Shown: positions 32,707-41,252 of the stretch, one piece after another
How positions within the stretch are numbered: position 1 is the first letter of the stretch
Layout: the number at the start of each line of letters is the position of its first letter
Assembly: GCA_030427705.1 (NCBI GenBank)
Contig: JAUIBR010000017.1
Coordinates: 1-64,000, forward strand
Length of the DNA stretch: 64,000 nt
DNA from: a bacterium
Lineage (GTDB): Bacteria > Myxococcota_A > Bradymonadia > Bradymonadales > Bradymonadaceae
Direction of reading: 5' to 3'
Made by a program: the position numbers and the translations under genes
Notes under the pieces: generated by a model
Database searches by the model: none
Told to the model about the DNA's origin: nothing
The model's input: only the letters and a program-made list of their open reading frames with translations

Positions 32707-33450
32707 ATGCTAGATATTCCGGAACAAACCGTCAGGAACTACAAAAACACCTACCTATCGCGTGTGGTGCTTCAACTGCGGTTCTCTCAGGTTCCGACTA
32801 TTGGCAATTCCCACGACCGGATATTTGAAATGTTCCGGGACGAATATCCTTTGATGGATAGTCCTGCAAATCTGACCCCAAACATACCTTTGCCTTCCCA
32901 CGGCGTGGCGAGGTTAGCTTCTCGCGATAGGTGTTTTTTGCTTGAGCTAAAACCCACAGCACTGACTTTTGTGTCCGAGGATGGCTATCCAGGGTGGGGT
33001 GAGTTCTCACGTAGGGCACGTAGGATTGCTGACCGAATTTGGGATGAGTTCGACCCGCCGTTCATCAGCCGTGTCGGATTTCGATATCAAGATGCAATTG
33101 TAAAAGTTGGAGCCGATTCTCCGACCATTTGGAAAGAGTATCTAAGGACCGATTTGGTTTCGTTCACGACGAGCGATGTTCTTGCGCACTCTGTGCTCTC
33201 CTCGCAACATGGGATGGTGCTTGCACACAATGATGCTGCCATCAACCTGCAGTGGAGCACACAGACAGGTACAGATGGCGCAGACACACCTGCTCAACGA
33301 TTGGATCTCGATATGGATATGTTTTGCGAGGACGTTGAGTTGGGTTTGGACGATGGATTTGACAGACTCAACACATATCATGATGTTTTGATTCAATTGT
33401 TCGAGTGGTTAATCACGGACAAATGGCGAGAGGAAATGGGGGATGGATAA
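32707..33450 (+). CDS. TIGR04255-like family protein
   Basis: A 247-aa soluble protein resembling the TIGR04255 family, which has no known function and a patchy distribution. Family-like features: opening with a strand pair (LSRVVLQLRFSQVPTI), the central CFLLELKPTALTFVSEDGYPG-type block, WGEFSRRARRIADRIWDEF helix and SRVGFRYQDAIV strand. AAGGAG lies 7 nt before the ATG. First gene of a three-gene unit (8-bp and 4-bp overlaps). Local base composition looks more AT-rich than in the neighbours, which may mean recent transfer. Confidence 0.65.
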   Translation: MLDIPEQTVRNYKNTYLSRVVLQLRFSQVPTIGNSHDRIFEMFRDEYPLMDSPANLTPNIPLPSHGVARLASRDRCFLLELKPTALTFVSEDGYPGWGEFSRRARRIADRIWDEFDPPFISRVGFRYQDAIVKVGADSPTIWKEYLRTDLVSFTTSDVLAHSVLSSQHGMVLAHNDAAINLQWSTQTGTDGADTPAQRLDLDMDMFCEDVELGLDDGFDRLNTYHDVLIQLFEWLITDKWREEMGDG

Positions 33451-33847
33451 GATCAAGATTCAGTGGGGACAGGAACCAAGTCGCACTGGTGGGCAATCTT
33501 CACCGCGGCCACGACGAGGGGACACGGAGTCCATTGCTTTTCATGCAAAACCTACTGCCCAGGCAATAACTGAGACCTTTCTAGTTCAGGAGATTTCGCA
33601 GCTGAGGAATGAGTTGGCGGCGGAACGTCGACTCAATGCCCAACTCCAGTCAGTCACGAGAACCGCAATTGATGCGGAGGTGGCATCATTGTTCATCACT
33701 GAGGTCGAGTCTCGCATATTGGCATTGGAACAATCGGTGGATCGGCACGAAGCCAACGCGGACGTGCTTCTTCTGCAGGGTTTGGGCGATGCGGAATTAG
33801 CTCTTGCTGCTCTCGACGTTGGCTTTTCGCCATTTGAGACCGAATGA
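33443..33847 (+). CDS. Small unknown protein with coiled coil
   Basis: A 134-aa protein. The first 45 residues are polar and probably disordered, the middle is a helical coiled coil (SQLRNELAAERRLNAQLQSV), followed by a second helix pair (FITEVESRILALEQSVDRHE). Starts 8 bp inside the TIGR04255-like gene and overlaps the next gene as ATGA. No family recognised. Probably a linker or adaptor of the cassette. Confidence 0.6.
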   Translation: MDKIKIQWGQEPSRTGGQSSPRPRRGDTESIAFHAKPTAQAITETFLVQEISQLRNELAAERRLNAQLQSVTRTAIDAEVASLFITEVESRILALEQSVDRHEANADVLLLQGLGDAELALAALDVGFSPFETE

Positions 33848-34449
33848 GCCACTGGGATCAAATCCTACAAGTCGAGGAATCTGAGCACCTTGGGCAAGGA
33901 GACGTGCTCAACGCCGGTGGCATCTCCACCGTTCCCGCGAGTATCCAGAGAGTGATACTGGTCTCACAGACCTGTGATCTTCAACTGCATGAAAGGCGAA
34001 TCAAGCAATCGAAATCTCGACCGAAGGTTTTGCGCCCCCAAAATCAGTTTGGCTATGTAGCTGCCTTGCGTCCATTCGCTGAGTGGGCGAGAAGCATGTA
34101 TCCCTACGCCGAAAAACTCCACAATCAGGACCTCGTGAAAGCTACCCTAATGTGGAATCACACAAGATTCGCGTACATCCCGCCATTTGGCGGTGATGGA
34201 GGATGGGTGGTGGACGTGGACTATCTTTTTCCGGTCCTGTTGTTCACACAAACGGACGATGCGGTCGATCTCGCCGGTTATCGGACTGTTGTGGAATCAA
34301 GGGTCGTGTCCTTAACGTCTCCCTGGCGCGAGCGTTTGGGTGAGATGGTTGCTCGTAAGTTCAACCGTGTGGCCACCGCAGACCCAACTTCCGCAGACAT
34401 GGAGGATATCTCCATCGCACATGGTGGAAAGGCGATCAAACCACAGTGA
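33844..34449 (+). CDS. SQTCDL-motif protein of unknown function
   Basis: A 201-aa soluble protein. RVILVSQTCDLQL near residue 45 and the end segment SLTSPWRERLGEMVARKFNRVA are features that I recall from a family of uncharacterised proteins with a conserved SQTCD Cys motif and a C-terminal RExLxxxFxRxFxRV helix. HTRFAYIPPFGG in the middle. The Cys in SQTCDL could be catalytic or metal-binding. It overlaps the preceding gene by 4 bp. Third gene of the cassette. Confidence 0.6.
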   Translation: MSHWDQILQVEESEHLGQGDVLNAGGISTVPASIQRVILVSQTCDLQLHERRIKQSKSRPKVLRPQNQFGYVAALRPFAEWARSMYPYAEKLHNQDLVKATLMWNHTRFAYIPPFGGDGGWVVDVDYLFPVLLFTQTDDAVDLAGYRTVVESRVVSLTSPWRERLGEMVARKFNRVATADPTSADMEDISIAHGGKAIKPQ

Positions 34450-34577
34450 GATTGAGTTTTAACAACAAAGAATCGAATCTGACTCTGACAATCCACCCAA
34501 ACAGTTCTTCCTTTGGACTGCTAGCAGTCTCGTCTCGCTCCCTCTCCTCTTCACAGCGGCTGCGAAACACGAAAACG

Positions 34578-36554
34578 CTAGAACGCGTGCACTTGGTCGT
34601 GCTCAACGTGTGAATCGAAGACGACCTCGTCCTCGTTTTCGACGGGTACTTCGAAGTCGAAGACAACGTCCTGACGGTATGTTTTGAGGGCATCCATGCG
34701 TTGGCCAATCGATTGGATGTCGTAGACTGACGCTCCAGCCGAATTCATATCGAGCTCCAAGTCCAGGTCCATCGCAACGGCATCGAGTTCTTCCAAGATG
34801 TCCTTGTAGGAAATCTTCTTGTAGGCCCCGCGGAATGCAGTGCGAAGCTCATCGGCCAGGTTGGTGAAGTTCACGGTTGGTTTTCCGGCCTTCTGGGCCT
34901 CAGCTATCGCGTGGAATCCGGCCCGGCGAACATCGCGGAACACCCCGTGTTTTGCCATCGAAACCGATGCGTAGCGTGCAGCACCCGAGAGCGAAAACGC
35001 GCCGATCGTCATCATGGGAAACAGGAAGTCGACGCCAATCTGCCAGAAGAGAGATATGTCGGGATACAGATGAACGAGCGCCATCGCGCTCAGGCACATG
35101 ATTAGCGTGCCGGCGACAAGTCGATCTGTGCCAACCAGGTGCCCGTAATTGATGCCCGGGATATTGACGGGGACATTGCGGTAGTTCTGGCGTTTGCGGC
35201 GCTGAATCTCTTTGTTTTCAAACGTGATGTATTCAGCGTTTCGATCTGCCGCTGGGCGAGCAAACTCCGCATACAACGCCTTTTCCGGGAAAACGAAATC
35301 GAGCTCACCGTCATCAGTGACATCGATTCGTCCTTCCAGCCACGACGTCAGTTCCGCGCCGATGGTGTTGGCTTCGTTCGCATCCACACCTTCGGCCATC
35401 TGAATCTCGAGCGCCGATATTCGACCGCCATTGATTCTAGCCTCGCTCATGATGCGCTGGACCATGCCACCGTCTTCTGGGTGCGAGCGCTTGAGCAAAC
35501 GACGCAGGGAGCGCGTCACGCGGATGACCAGGTCGTTAGTGGGCAGCCATTTTTCGAATCTATCGACAGGCTTACTCCCACGAATCCAAGACGTAGGCGA
35601 GGTAATGAGGTCGGGCACACCCAACCGAAGCGCTGCACGCCAAAGACCGCGCAGCCAAAGGCCAATCGCCGCAGTAAAAGCGACGATGATTGCAATCAAA
35701 ACGGCGGCGACGATGATGACCAGCAACGCGCGAGCATCATCGACATCGCCCAAATCGACGAATACACAGCCACGATTGGACGACGATGATGAACCCCAAC
35801 TGCCGCCAGAATCCCAACCCCAATCCGACGAGCTCGAAGACGACAGGTACTCCCGAGCAGTTGCGTCCTCGAGGGCATTGGTGTCCTCGGCCTCGACACT
35901 CCCCAGTTTTGGTCCCGACATCCATGGCGTAAGGAACGCATGGAACAACCAACCCAGGACAATATTGGCAATGATGACCCCAACCACCGAGGCAATTCCT
36001 GCCACACCAATGGTCAATGGATCCGGAAAGATGGCCATGCCAGCGAGTGCGCCAGTCGCGATCGCGATGGACAACACGATGGGCCAAGCGGCACCGATAT
36101 TGGCGAAAATGCTGAGCACAAAAATGCCAAATCGCGCAGGCAGCGTCTGCCGTTTCTTCGATTTTAACTTCGCGATCTGGTCGCCGCTAAAATCGTGCAG
36201 AAGTCGCCCGCCTCGTGTGACTCGAAGTCGGCAATCGACCTCTTCGCGCATGTGGGCCAGCACGGCCGCGGTCACGGTAACATCTTCGCCCAAAGCCGAA
36301 GCCAAGCTCTCGGCAGATACCCCGTTTGCACCGCCTTCCAAGTGCTTAAGCGCCTTCGCCTCGATGGCGGCGCCGCGCTTCTGCCAGCGCTTCTCGGCAT
36401 CCCCGTCCGTGACGGTGTTGTTTGGGATGGAGGGCATCCAATCCCGGATGTAGCCCGGCTTGAAGTGCATCCGGTTGGCCATCCACATTCCAACGAAGTG
36501 CGCGATGAACGGAGCCAACAGAAGCAGCAGGAATCCGGCACTGGCAGAAATCAA
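34578..36554 (-). CDS. Large multi-pass membrane protein, unknown
   Basis: A 658-aa protein with a helix at the N-terminus (SAGFLLLLLAPFIAHFVGMW), two pairs of helices around residues 145-215, one near 280-305 (ALLVIIVAAVLIAIIVAFTA) and two near 490-540 (FLFPMMTIGAFSLSG). A Ser/Trp/Gly stretch (SSSSSSDWGWDSGGSWGSSS) lies near residue 240, similar to the low-complexity loops of DUF2207/YciQ-like proteins. Starts with TTG in a TTGA overlap with the MaoC-like gene. The operon partner suggests a lipid or membrane task; function unknown. Confidence 0.65.
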   Translation of the reverse strand: MISASAGFLLLLLAPFIAHFVGMWMANRMHFKPGYIRDWMPSIPNNTVTDGDAEKRWQKRGAAIEAKALKHLEGGANGVSAESLASALGEDVTVTAAVLAHMREEVDCRLRVTRGGRLLHDFSGDQIAKLKSKKRQTLPARFGIFVLSIFANIGAAWPIVLSIAIATGALAGMAIFPDPLTIGVAGIASVVGVIIANIVLGWLFHAFLTPWMSGPKLGSVEAEDTNALEDATAREYLSSSSSSDWGWDSGGSWGSSSSSNRGCVFVDLGDVDDARALLVIIVAAVLIAIIVAFTAAIGLWLRGLWRAALRLGVPDLITSPTSWIRGSKPVDRFEKWLPTNDLVIRVTRSLRRLLKRSHPEDGGMVQRIMSEARINGGRISALEIQMAEGVDANEANTIGAELTSWLEGRIDVTDDGELDFVFPEKALYAEFARPAADRNAEYITFENKEIQRRKRQNYRNVPVNIPGINYGHLVGTDRLVAGTLIMCLSAMALVHLYPDISLFWQIGVDFLFPMMTIGAFSLSGAARYASVSMAKHGVFRDVRRAGFHAIAEAQKAGKPTVNFTNLADELRTAFRGAYKKISYKDILEELDAVAMDLDLELDMNSAGASVYDIQSIGQRMDALKTYRQDVVFDFEVPVENEDEVVFDSHVEHDQVHAF

Positions 36555-37411
36555 AGTGACCCCACAGAACCGACAACGTGTGTGGTTCGACCATCGCCCG
36601 AACGCACGCCGAACGACAACACCGAGTCGTCGTCGACCGCATAGATATTGATGGTCGAGGGCAAGAAGACGGGTCGCACAAACTTCGAATGGAGCGTTCC
36701 GGTCTCTTCCACGAAGTCATCAAGCTCGGCCAATGCCCGAGCCAACGTCCACATTCCGTGAACGATCGCGCGCTTGAATCCAAACGCCTTCGCGGTCAGT
36801 GGATAGAGGTGGATCGGATTGTAGTCGCGACCAATCGTTGCATAGCGTCGCCCCATATCTTCTGGGACGCGCACGATGGTCGACAGCACCGAACCCTCGG
36901 GATTTCCGGGCACATTGGGCTTTCGTTTGGACTTTGATGAACCGCCGCCCTTACGACGATGCAGCACCTTTGTTACGCCCTTCCACACAAGCTCATCGCC
37001 ATCGCGAAACTCGGTGTGCAGGTCGAATTCGACGCCGCTTTTGGCCTCGTGATGTCCCTCAACCCAGGACAGCACGGAAAGCGCGGTACCGATTTCAATC
37101 GGCCGGTGCACCGTGATGTCTTGCTCCACGTGAATCAGCCCCATTAGCGGCAATGGGAATGCATCATTGGCCATGATTTGACCGTGGATTGGCGCGGCGA
37201 TGACCTGCGGGTACGTCCACGGCACAAGGTCACCGGTGAAGCCACAAAGCTCGTTGTAGTACCGGATCGTCGATTCGTCGAAGACGACGCGCTCGAGATG
37301 GGCCTCAATCCTTGGAATCTCGCCGTCGAACGGTGTGCTTCGGCGCGCGGTCAGGGCCTTCAGATAGATCTGACCCATCGACGGAACGGATTGAAACTCA
37401 AGTCGGGTCAA
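36551..37411 (-). CDS. MaoC-like (R)-hydratase family protein
   Basis: About 286 aa with two hot-dog domains. The N-terminal half carries LMGLIHVEQDITVHRPIEI, the C-terminal half the hydratase motif YATIGRDYNPIHLYPLTAKA (Asp and His of the (R)-hydratase site) and RAIVHGMWTLARALAEL. These enzymes hydrate trans-2-enoyl-CoA/ACP to (R)-3-hydroxyacyl products. TTG at 37411 is favoured: TTGA overlaps the upstream stop and AGAGG lies 8 nt before. The longer frame from 37432 would begin inside the upstream gene. It sits in an operon with two unknown proteins. Confidence 0.8.
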   Translation of the reverse strand: MTRLEFQSVPSMGQIYLKALTARRSTPFDGEIPRIEAHLERVVFDESTIRYYNELCGFTGDLVPWTYPQVIAAPIHGQIMANDAFPLPLMGLIHVEQDITVHRPIEIGTALSVLSWVEGHHEAKSGVEFDLHTEFRDGDELVWKGVTKVLHRRKGGGSSKSKRKPNVPGNPEGSVLSTIVRVPEDMGRRYATIGRDYNPIHLYPLTAKAFGFKRAIVHGMWTLARALAELDDFVEETGTLHSKFVRPVFLPSTINIYAVDDDSVLSFGVRSGDGRTTHVVGSVGSL

Positions 37412-39210
37412 AACAGCACCTCTTCTCGCCAATCTTGTGGCCAGCGAACCCCACGATTGCCGGGGATTTCGCGTCCATCGACATCACATACAAAGTTATC
37501 GAGGTCAGCGAATGCACGCTCCATATTGGTTCGGCCGTCGCGCTTTCGCAACGGCACAACCTTCCCGTCCTTCCGGATCGCGGTGATTTCATGCGGTGCA
37601 CAGCGAAGATCGACCAGAGCCCCTTTGCGTTTTGGGTTCAATAATTGCTCTTCATTCCCGATCGGGTCAGCGATGGTCTTGGCCTTCATCGTCCATACCA
37701 GGAGCGAGGTAGGGTCATGGTTCGGGAATTCCTTCGAGAGGATGTCGCGATGGCCATAGAACTCTTTGCCAATGTCATTCTGATTGATGGGGCCGGCCAT
37801 CAGACAGATGCCCGCAAGGAGGTCGCAATCATCTGGCAAGTCCACCGTGCCCATGATTTCGGCGACCAGTGCGCTGCGAGCAGCCGCGGCACCAAACGAC
37901 CGGACGCCCAGGTCCCAATCGACACCGGCAGCGATCACCTCGGTCCGGTCCAAGCCTCCGATGTAGATACGCTGCCCGGCGAGCGCAAACGCGTTCTTTC
38001 CTCGTGCGACGTTGCGGCTAAACGCCTTGCCCGCAGGGAGGTCGGCCCAGAGCGGCAAGCGCTTGATGATGGTGTCCGTAACCGAGTCCAACATTCGCCG
38101 GACCTCTCGCAGCCGCTCTTTTCCATTGGGTGTGAGGACGTCGACGCGCTCAAGCAATAGCAGGTCTTTGCTGCGCTCTCGGTCGACCCCTGTCCAGTGA
38201 ACGAACGCGTTGTAGGCCGCCCGTCCAGCCATCACGGTCAGCTCGTCCGGCACGTCCATATCCTGCCGGTGATGGTAGGGGTCAGGCGCCTTTTCTTCCT
38301 GATTAACGCCCGGCTGGATGCGTTCGCTGCGAAACGCCAGGAGGTTGGCGCCGAACTTACGGTACGTTTCCGGTTCGACCTCGAAACGCGCATCTTCAGC
38401 GATCTCACCGACCTGGCTGACGATCGCAATGCGCCACCCTTTCGAACGATCCGCCGATGACAGGCCTATCAGTTTTTCGATCTGCGCAATCAAGCTTCGG
38501 TTGTCCTTTTGGGCCTTGCCCACGAACGGCGCCTGAAACACGTTGGCTGCCCGTCGGCCGCCGGACGCGATGACCGCGGCACGTTCCATGGCGTCGGCCA
38601 AGATTCCAAGGTGAAGCTGCTGCAGATATCCAATGGTCGGAATGTCGTCGATATGCTGGAACTTCTTGCGCAACGCACGGACCGCGACGGTGGCAAGGCT
38701 GATGACCGGCTGATGGCCAATCAAAGTCAGCAACATCGTAAACGGCGTACGATATGGCCGAGAGAGCACAACATGTGTGTAGGCAGCGTTGGCCAATGGC
38801 GTCGCGCCAACGTCAAGGCTCTTCATCTGAGCAAGGATGCGCGTGACCTCGGCCGAATCCTCGGGTCCAAGCGTCACCTGTCGATGTCCCCGGTAGTTCG
38901 TGGATTGCCGCGCGGACAGCACGCCCAGGGCATTCTCTTCGAACAGCTCTTCTTCGGTGACAGGTGCTGGATCCACGAACTCCGTCGGGCGCTCCAGCGA
39001 TAGCAGCGGCATCAGGCTTTTTGCCTCGCCCTTCGTCAGCGGCACCCGTACTCGATAACCAATCGGAGAGCCGCTTTCGAGCGCGGTCGGCATCGAATAA
39101 CGGTTCTTCTTTTCACCCTCTTCCGCGAAGCGCAGCTCGCGCTTCACCCGTTGTTTCTTTGGGGGTGGGTCGATGGGAATCACTTCGACCAGTTTCTGTT
39201 CTGCAGCCAT
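37408..39210 (-). CDS. Unknown 600-aa cytoplasmic protein
   Basis: No signal peptide or membrane helix. A basic Pro/Lys-rich N-terminus (IPIDPPPKKQRVKREL) is followed by a largely helical protein with possible nucleotide or substrate motifs of unknown type (YIGGLDRTEVIAAGVDWDLG, CDLLAGICLMAGPINQND). It ends in a charged domain (FADLDNFVCDVDGREIPGNR). ATG at 39210 preceded by GAGG is better than the TTG at 39222. First gene of the operon with the MaoC-like hydratase (TTGA overlap). Family not recognised. Confidence 0.6.
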   Translation of the reverse strand: MAAEQKLVEVIPIDPPPKKQRVKRELRFAEEGEKKNRYSMPTALESGSPIGYRVRVPLTKGEAKSLMPLLSLERPTEFVDPAPVTEEELFEENALGVLSARQSTNYRGHRQVTLGPEDSAEVTRILAQMKSLDVGATPLANAAYTHVVLSRPYRTPFTMLLTLIGHQPVISLATVAVRALRKKFQHIDDIPTIGYLQQLHLGILADAMERAAVIASGGRRAANVFQAPFVGKAQKDNRSLIAQIEKLIGLSSADRSKGWRIAIVSQVGEIAEDARFEVEPETYRKFGANLLAFRSERIQPGVNQEEKAPDPYHHRQDMDVPDELTVMAGRAAYNAFVHWTGVDRERSKDLLLLERVDVLTPNGKERLREVRRMLDSVTDTIIKRLPLWADLPAGKAFSRNVARGKNAFALAGQRIYIGGLDRTEVIAAGVDWDLGVRSFGAAAARSALVAEIMGTVDLPDDCDLLAGICLMAGPINQNDIGKEFYGHRDILSKEFPNHDPTSLLVWTMKAKTIADPIGNEEQLLNPKRKGALVDLRCAPHEITAIRKDGKVVPLRKRDGRTNMERAFADLDNFVCDVDGREIPGNRGVRWPQDWREEVLF

Positions 39211-39264
39211 CCTAGCCCTCAACCTTCTTAGATTGGGATTTTTTTAGCCCGAGCTACCCTTTTT

Positions 39265-39455
39265 GGAAAGAACAGTTGTCTTCGCGCTTTTCGCGAGTTG
39301 GCTTCGCCTTCGGCGAGTTCTCTTTCGCCTTCAGCGAAGTTTGCTTTCGCTTCGCGAAGTCATCGGATTCGGCGGAACATTGACCTTCGCGAAGCGGAAG
39401 AGAACTGCGAGCAAAGCGAGCAAGATAACTGTGAGCAAAGCGAGCAAGAAAACAC
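39265..39455. repeat. Linker-hairpin array (class L1), both orientations
   Basis: Left half has cores CGCG-ctttt-CGCG, GCC-tt-CGGC, TCGCC-tt-CAGCGA-like and TTCGC-tt-CGCGAA with linkers AGTTGGCTT and GTTCTCTT; right half has GCGAGC-aaa-GCGAGC and GTGAGC-aaa-GCGAGC with AAGAGAACT, AAGATAACT and AAGAAAACA. The half arrays point at each other around 39360. It separates two divergent genes and the plus-strand frame is open through it. Confidence 0.85.
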
Positions 39456-39498
39456 CGAGGCTGTTGCCGAGGTAGTCCGTTCGTGGAATCCTCGCACC

Positions 39499-41100
39499 AT
39501 GGCGACCCCTGCGGACAGAATCGGCCAGACGATTGGTGGCAAGTACACGCTGACAAAGGTGTTGGGCTCTGGCGGTATGGGTGCAGTCTATGCGGCGAAC
39601 CACGAGGGCATGGCGCGCGAGGTCGCGCTCAAAGTCATTCCTTCCGACGACGACAGCATTGTCGAACGCTTCAACCGTGAGGCTCGCACGCTCAGTAAAC
39701 TCGAGCACCCGAACACGATCAGGGTCTTTGATTTCGGGCGTGATGAAGGGCTGCTGTACCTTGCGATGGAGAAGCTGGAGGGTTTCTCACTAGAAGAGGC
39801 GCTTGCGCGATACCGCCGGTTTTCGGCCTACGATGCGGTCGATATCGCTCGCCAGGTCGCCGATTCACTGACTGAAGCCCACGAGCTTGGGATCATCCAT
39901 CGCGATATCAAGCCCGCCAATATCTTCCTGACAAAGGGCGCGGACGGCGAGTTTGATGTGAAGGTCCTGGACTTCGGGATTGCGAAGTCGTTTACGAAAG
40001 ACGCCGAGACCAAGCTTACACGTGAAGGGAGCCTGGTCGGAACGCCCCGGTATATGGCGCCGGAACAGATTCGGACGTCTGAAACGGACCAACGCGGCGA
40101 TATATACTCGTTGGCCTGCGTGCTCTACGAGATGCTCGCAGGACGCCCACCGTTTCTGGCCGACAACATGGCGGACCTGCTGATTCAGCATCTGAAGGAG
40201 AGCGTCCCGCCCTTGTCTCGCTTTGTTGCGGCGGATGAACTGCGACACATTCCGCCAGACTTGGACTCCGCAGTTAACCGCGCGTTGTCTAAGGATCCGC
40301 GTATGCGGCAGAAGTCGATGCAGGAGTTCTGCCACGACTTGGCCCTCGCACTCGGCCAGATCCAACAAGGGCCGACGCAACAAACCAATACCTCCAAGTC
40401 GCTTGAGTTTGAGCGTCCTGCCCCTCAGAAATCGGCCGAGGTGGCGCGTTCGCAAGCGAAGGCAAAGAAGACAACTCGGCGCTTCCAGTTCATCATCGGC
40501 GGCCTCGTCGCAGTCTTGGCCCTGGCTTCCACAGCCGCAATCATCATGTCGAGCGGCATTAAAACCGGGGACTCCTGCGATGAGAATGGTCAGGTGGTCT
40601 GCGGCAAATCAGAATTCGGGTCGGCCGCTGTTTTGGGCTGTGTCGAAGGTTCGTTGACCACGCTTCAGGCATGCGAAGCAACCTGCGACCAGAAGCTAAC
40701 AGGTGGCGCATCCTGCGGCCCCAACGCACCAATTGTTGGAATTGAGGGTGGCTACTGCAACGAACGCGATGCGCTCGCCTGCGATTCCAGGGGCAAAGCC
40801 TTGCTGACCTGCGAAGGTTTGGTCTGGGTGCCAAGCCGCGACTGCGGGGAGCTTAAATGTCAGCAGGGACCGTCTGGCATCCAATGCGAGAACAACGCCT
40901 ACAGCCTGGGCGACCGATGTTCATTCGGACCGAACGGGCGGGCGTGCACACCAGACTTCAATCAGCTGGTGGGCTGTGAAGACGGCACGGTGGTAACGGC
41001 AACCGACTGTACCGCAGATGGCGGTCGATGCGCGCAGGTGCTGTCTGGTGAGCTCTCGGCGTATGCGTGCTACGCATTCGAGTCTGCCGAACCTGAGTAA
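39499..41100 (+). CDS. Ser/Thr kinase with Cys-rich extracytoplasmic domain
   Basis: About 533 aa. Kinase domain at residues 15-285 (GSGGMGAVYAA, VALKVI, GIIHRDIKPANIF, LDFGIAKS, GTPRYMAPEQI), a basic linker, one membrane helix near residue 335 (FIIGGLVAVLALASTAAIIM), and an exported part of about 180 residues with some 20 cysteines in four imperfect repeats (GDSCDENGQVVCGKS; GGYCNERDALACDSRG; GDRCSFGPNGRACTPD). The Cys spacing suggests small disulfide-bonded modules, possibly ligand binding. The start at 39499 is chosen because kinase homology begins there and the frame upstream is hairpin array. Confidence 0.9.
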   Translation: MATPADRIGQTIGGKYTLTKVLGSGGMGAVYAANHEGMAREVALKVIPSDDDSIVERFNREARTLSKLEHPNTIRVFDFGRDEGLLYLAMEKLEGFSLEEALARYRRFSAYDAVDIARQVADSLTEAHELGIIHRDIKPANIFLTKGADGEFDVKVLDFGIAKSFTKDAETKLTREGSLVGTPRYMAPEQIRTSETDQRGDIYSLACVLYEMLAGRPPFLADNMADLLIQHLKESVPPLSRFVAADELRHIPPDLDSAVNRALSKDPRMRQKSMQEFCHDLALALGQIQQGPTQQTNTSKSLEFERPAPQKSAEVARSQAKAKKTTRRFQFIIGGLVAVLALASTAAIIMSSGIKTGDSCDENGQVVCGKSEFGSAAVLGCVEGSLTTLQACEATCDQKLTGGASCGPNAPIVGIEGGYCNERDALACDSRGKALLTCEGLVWVPSRDCGELKCQQGPSGIQCENNAYSLGDRCSFGPNGRACTPDFNQLVGCEDGTVVTATDCTADGGRCAQVLSGELSAYACYAFESAEPE

Positions 41101-41252
41101 GGCTGCCAGACCTCACGCAATTCTCATCACAAGTAGGATTAGGCATATAGTTGGGAGCTGTGCCCATTCAAACTCCAATCTGGGGGCCTAAACTGCAAAG
41201 CGTCTGAACACGATGGCCGCGCCACACGCTGCCTGAATCAAATGGAGACGCT

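Noticed and set aside
34450-34577. Small gene after the SQTCDL protein
   Set aside because: No frame with a ribosome site or protein-like sequence in these 128 bp.
35431-36453. 340-aa open frame antisense to the 658-aa membrane protein
   Set aside because: Ser/Arg/Pro-rich without domains. The minus strand frame has membrane helices and operon overlaps.
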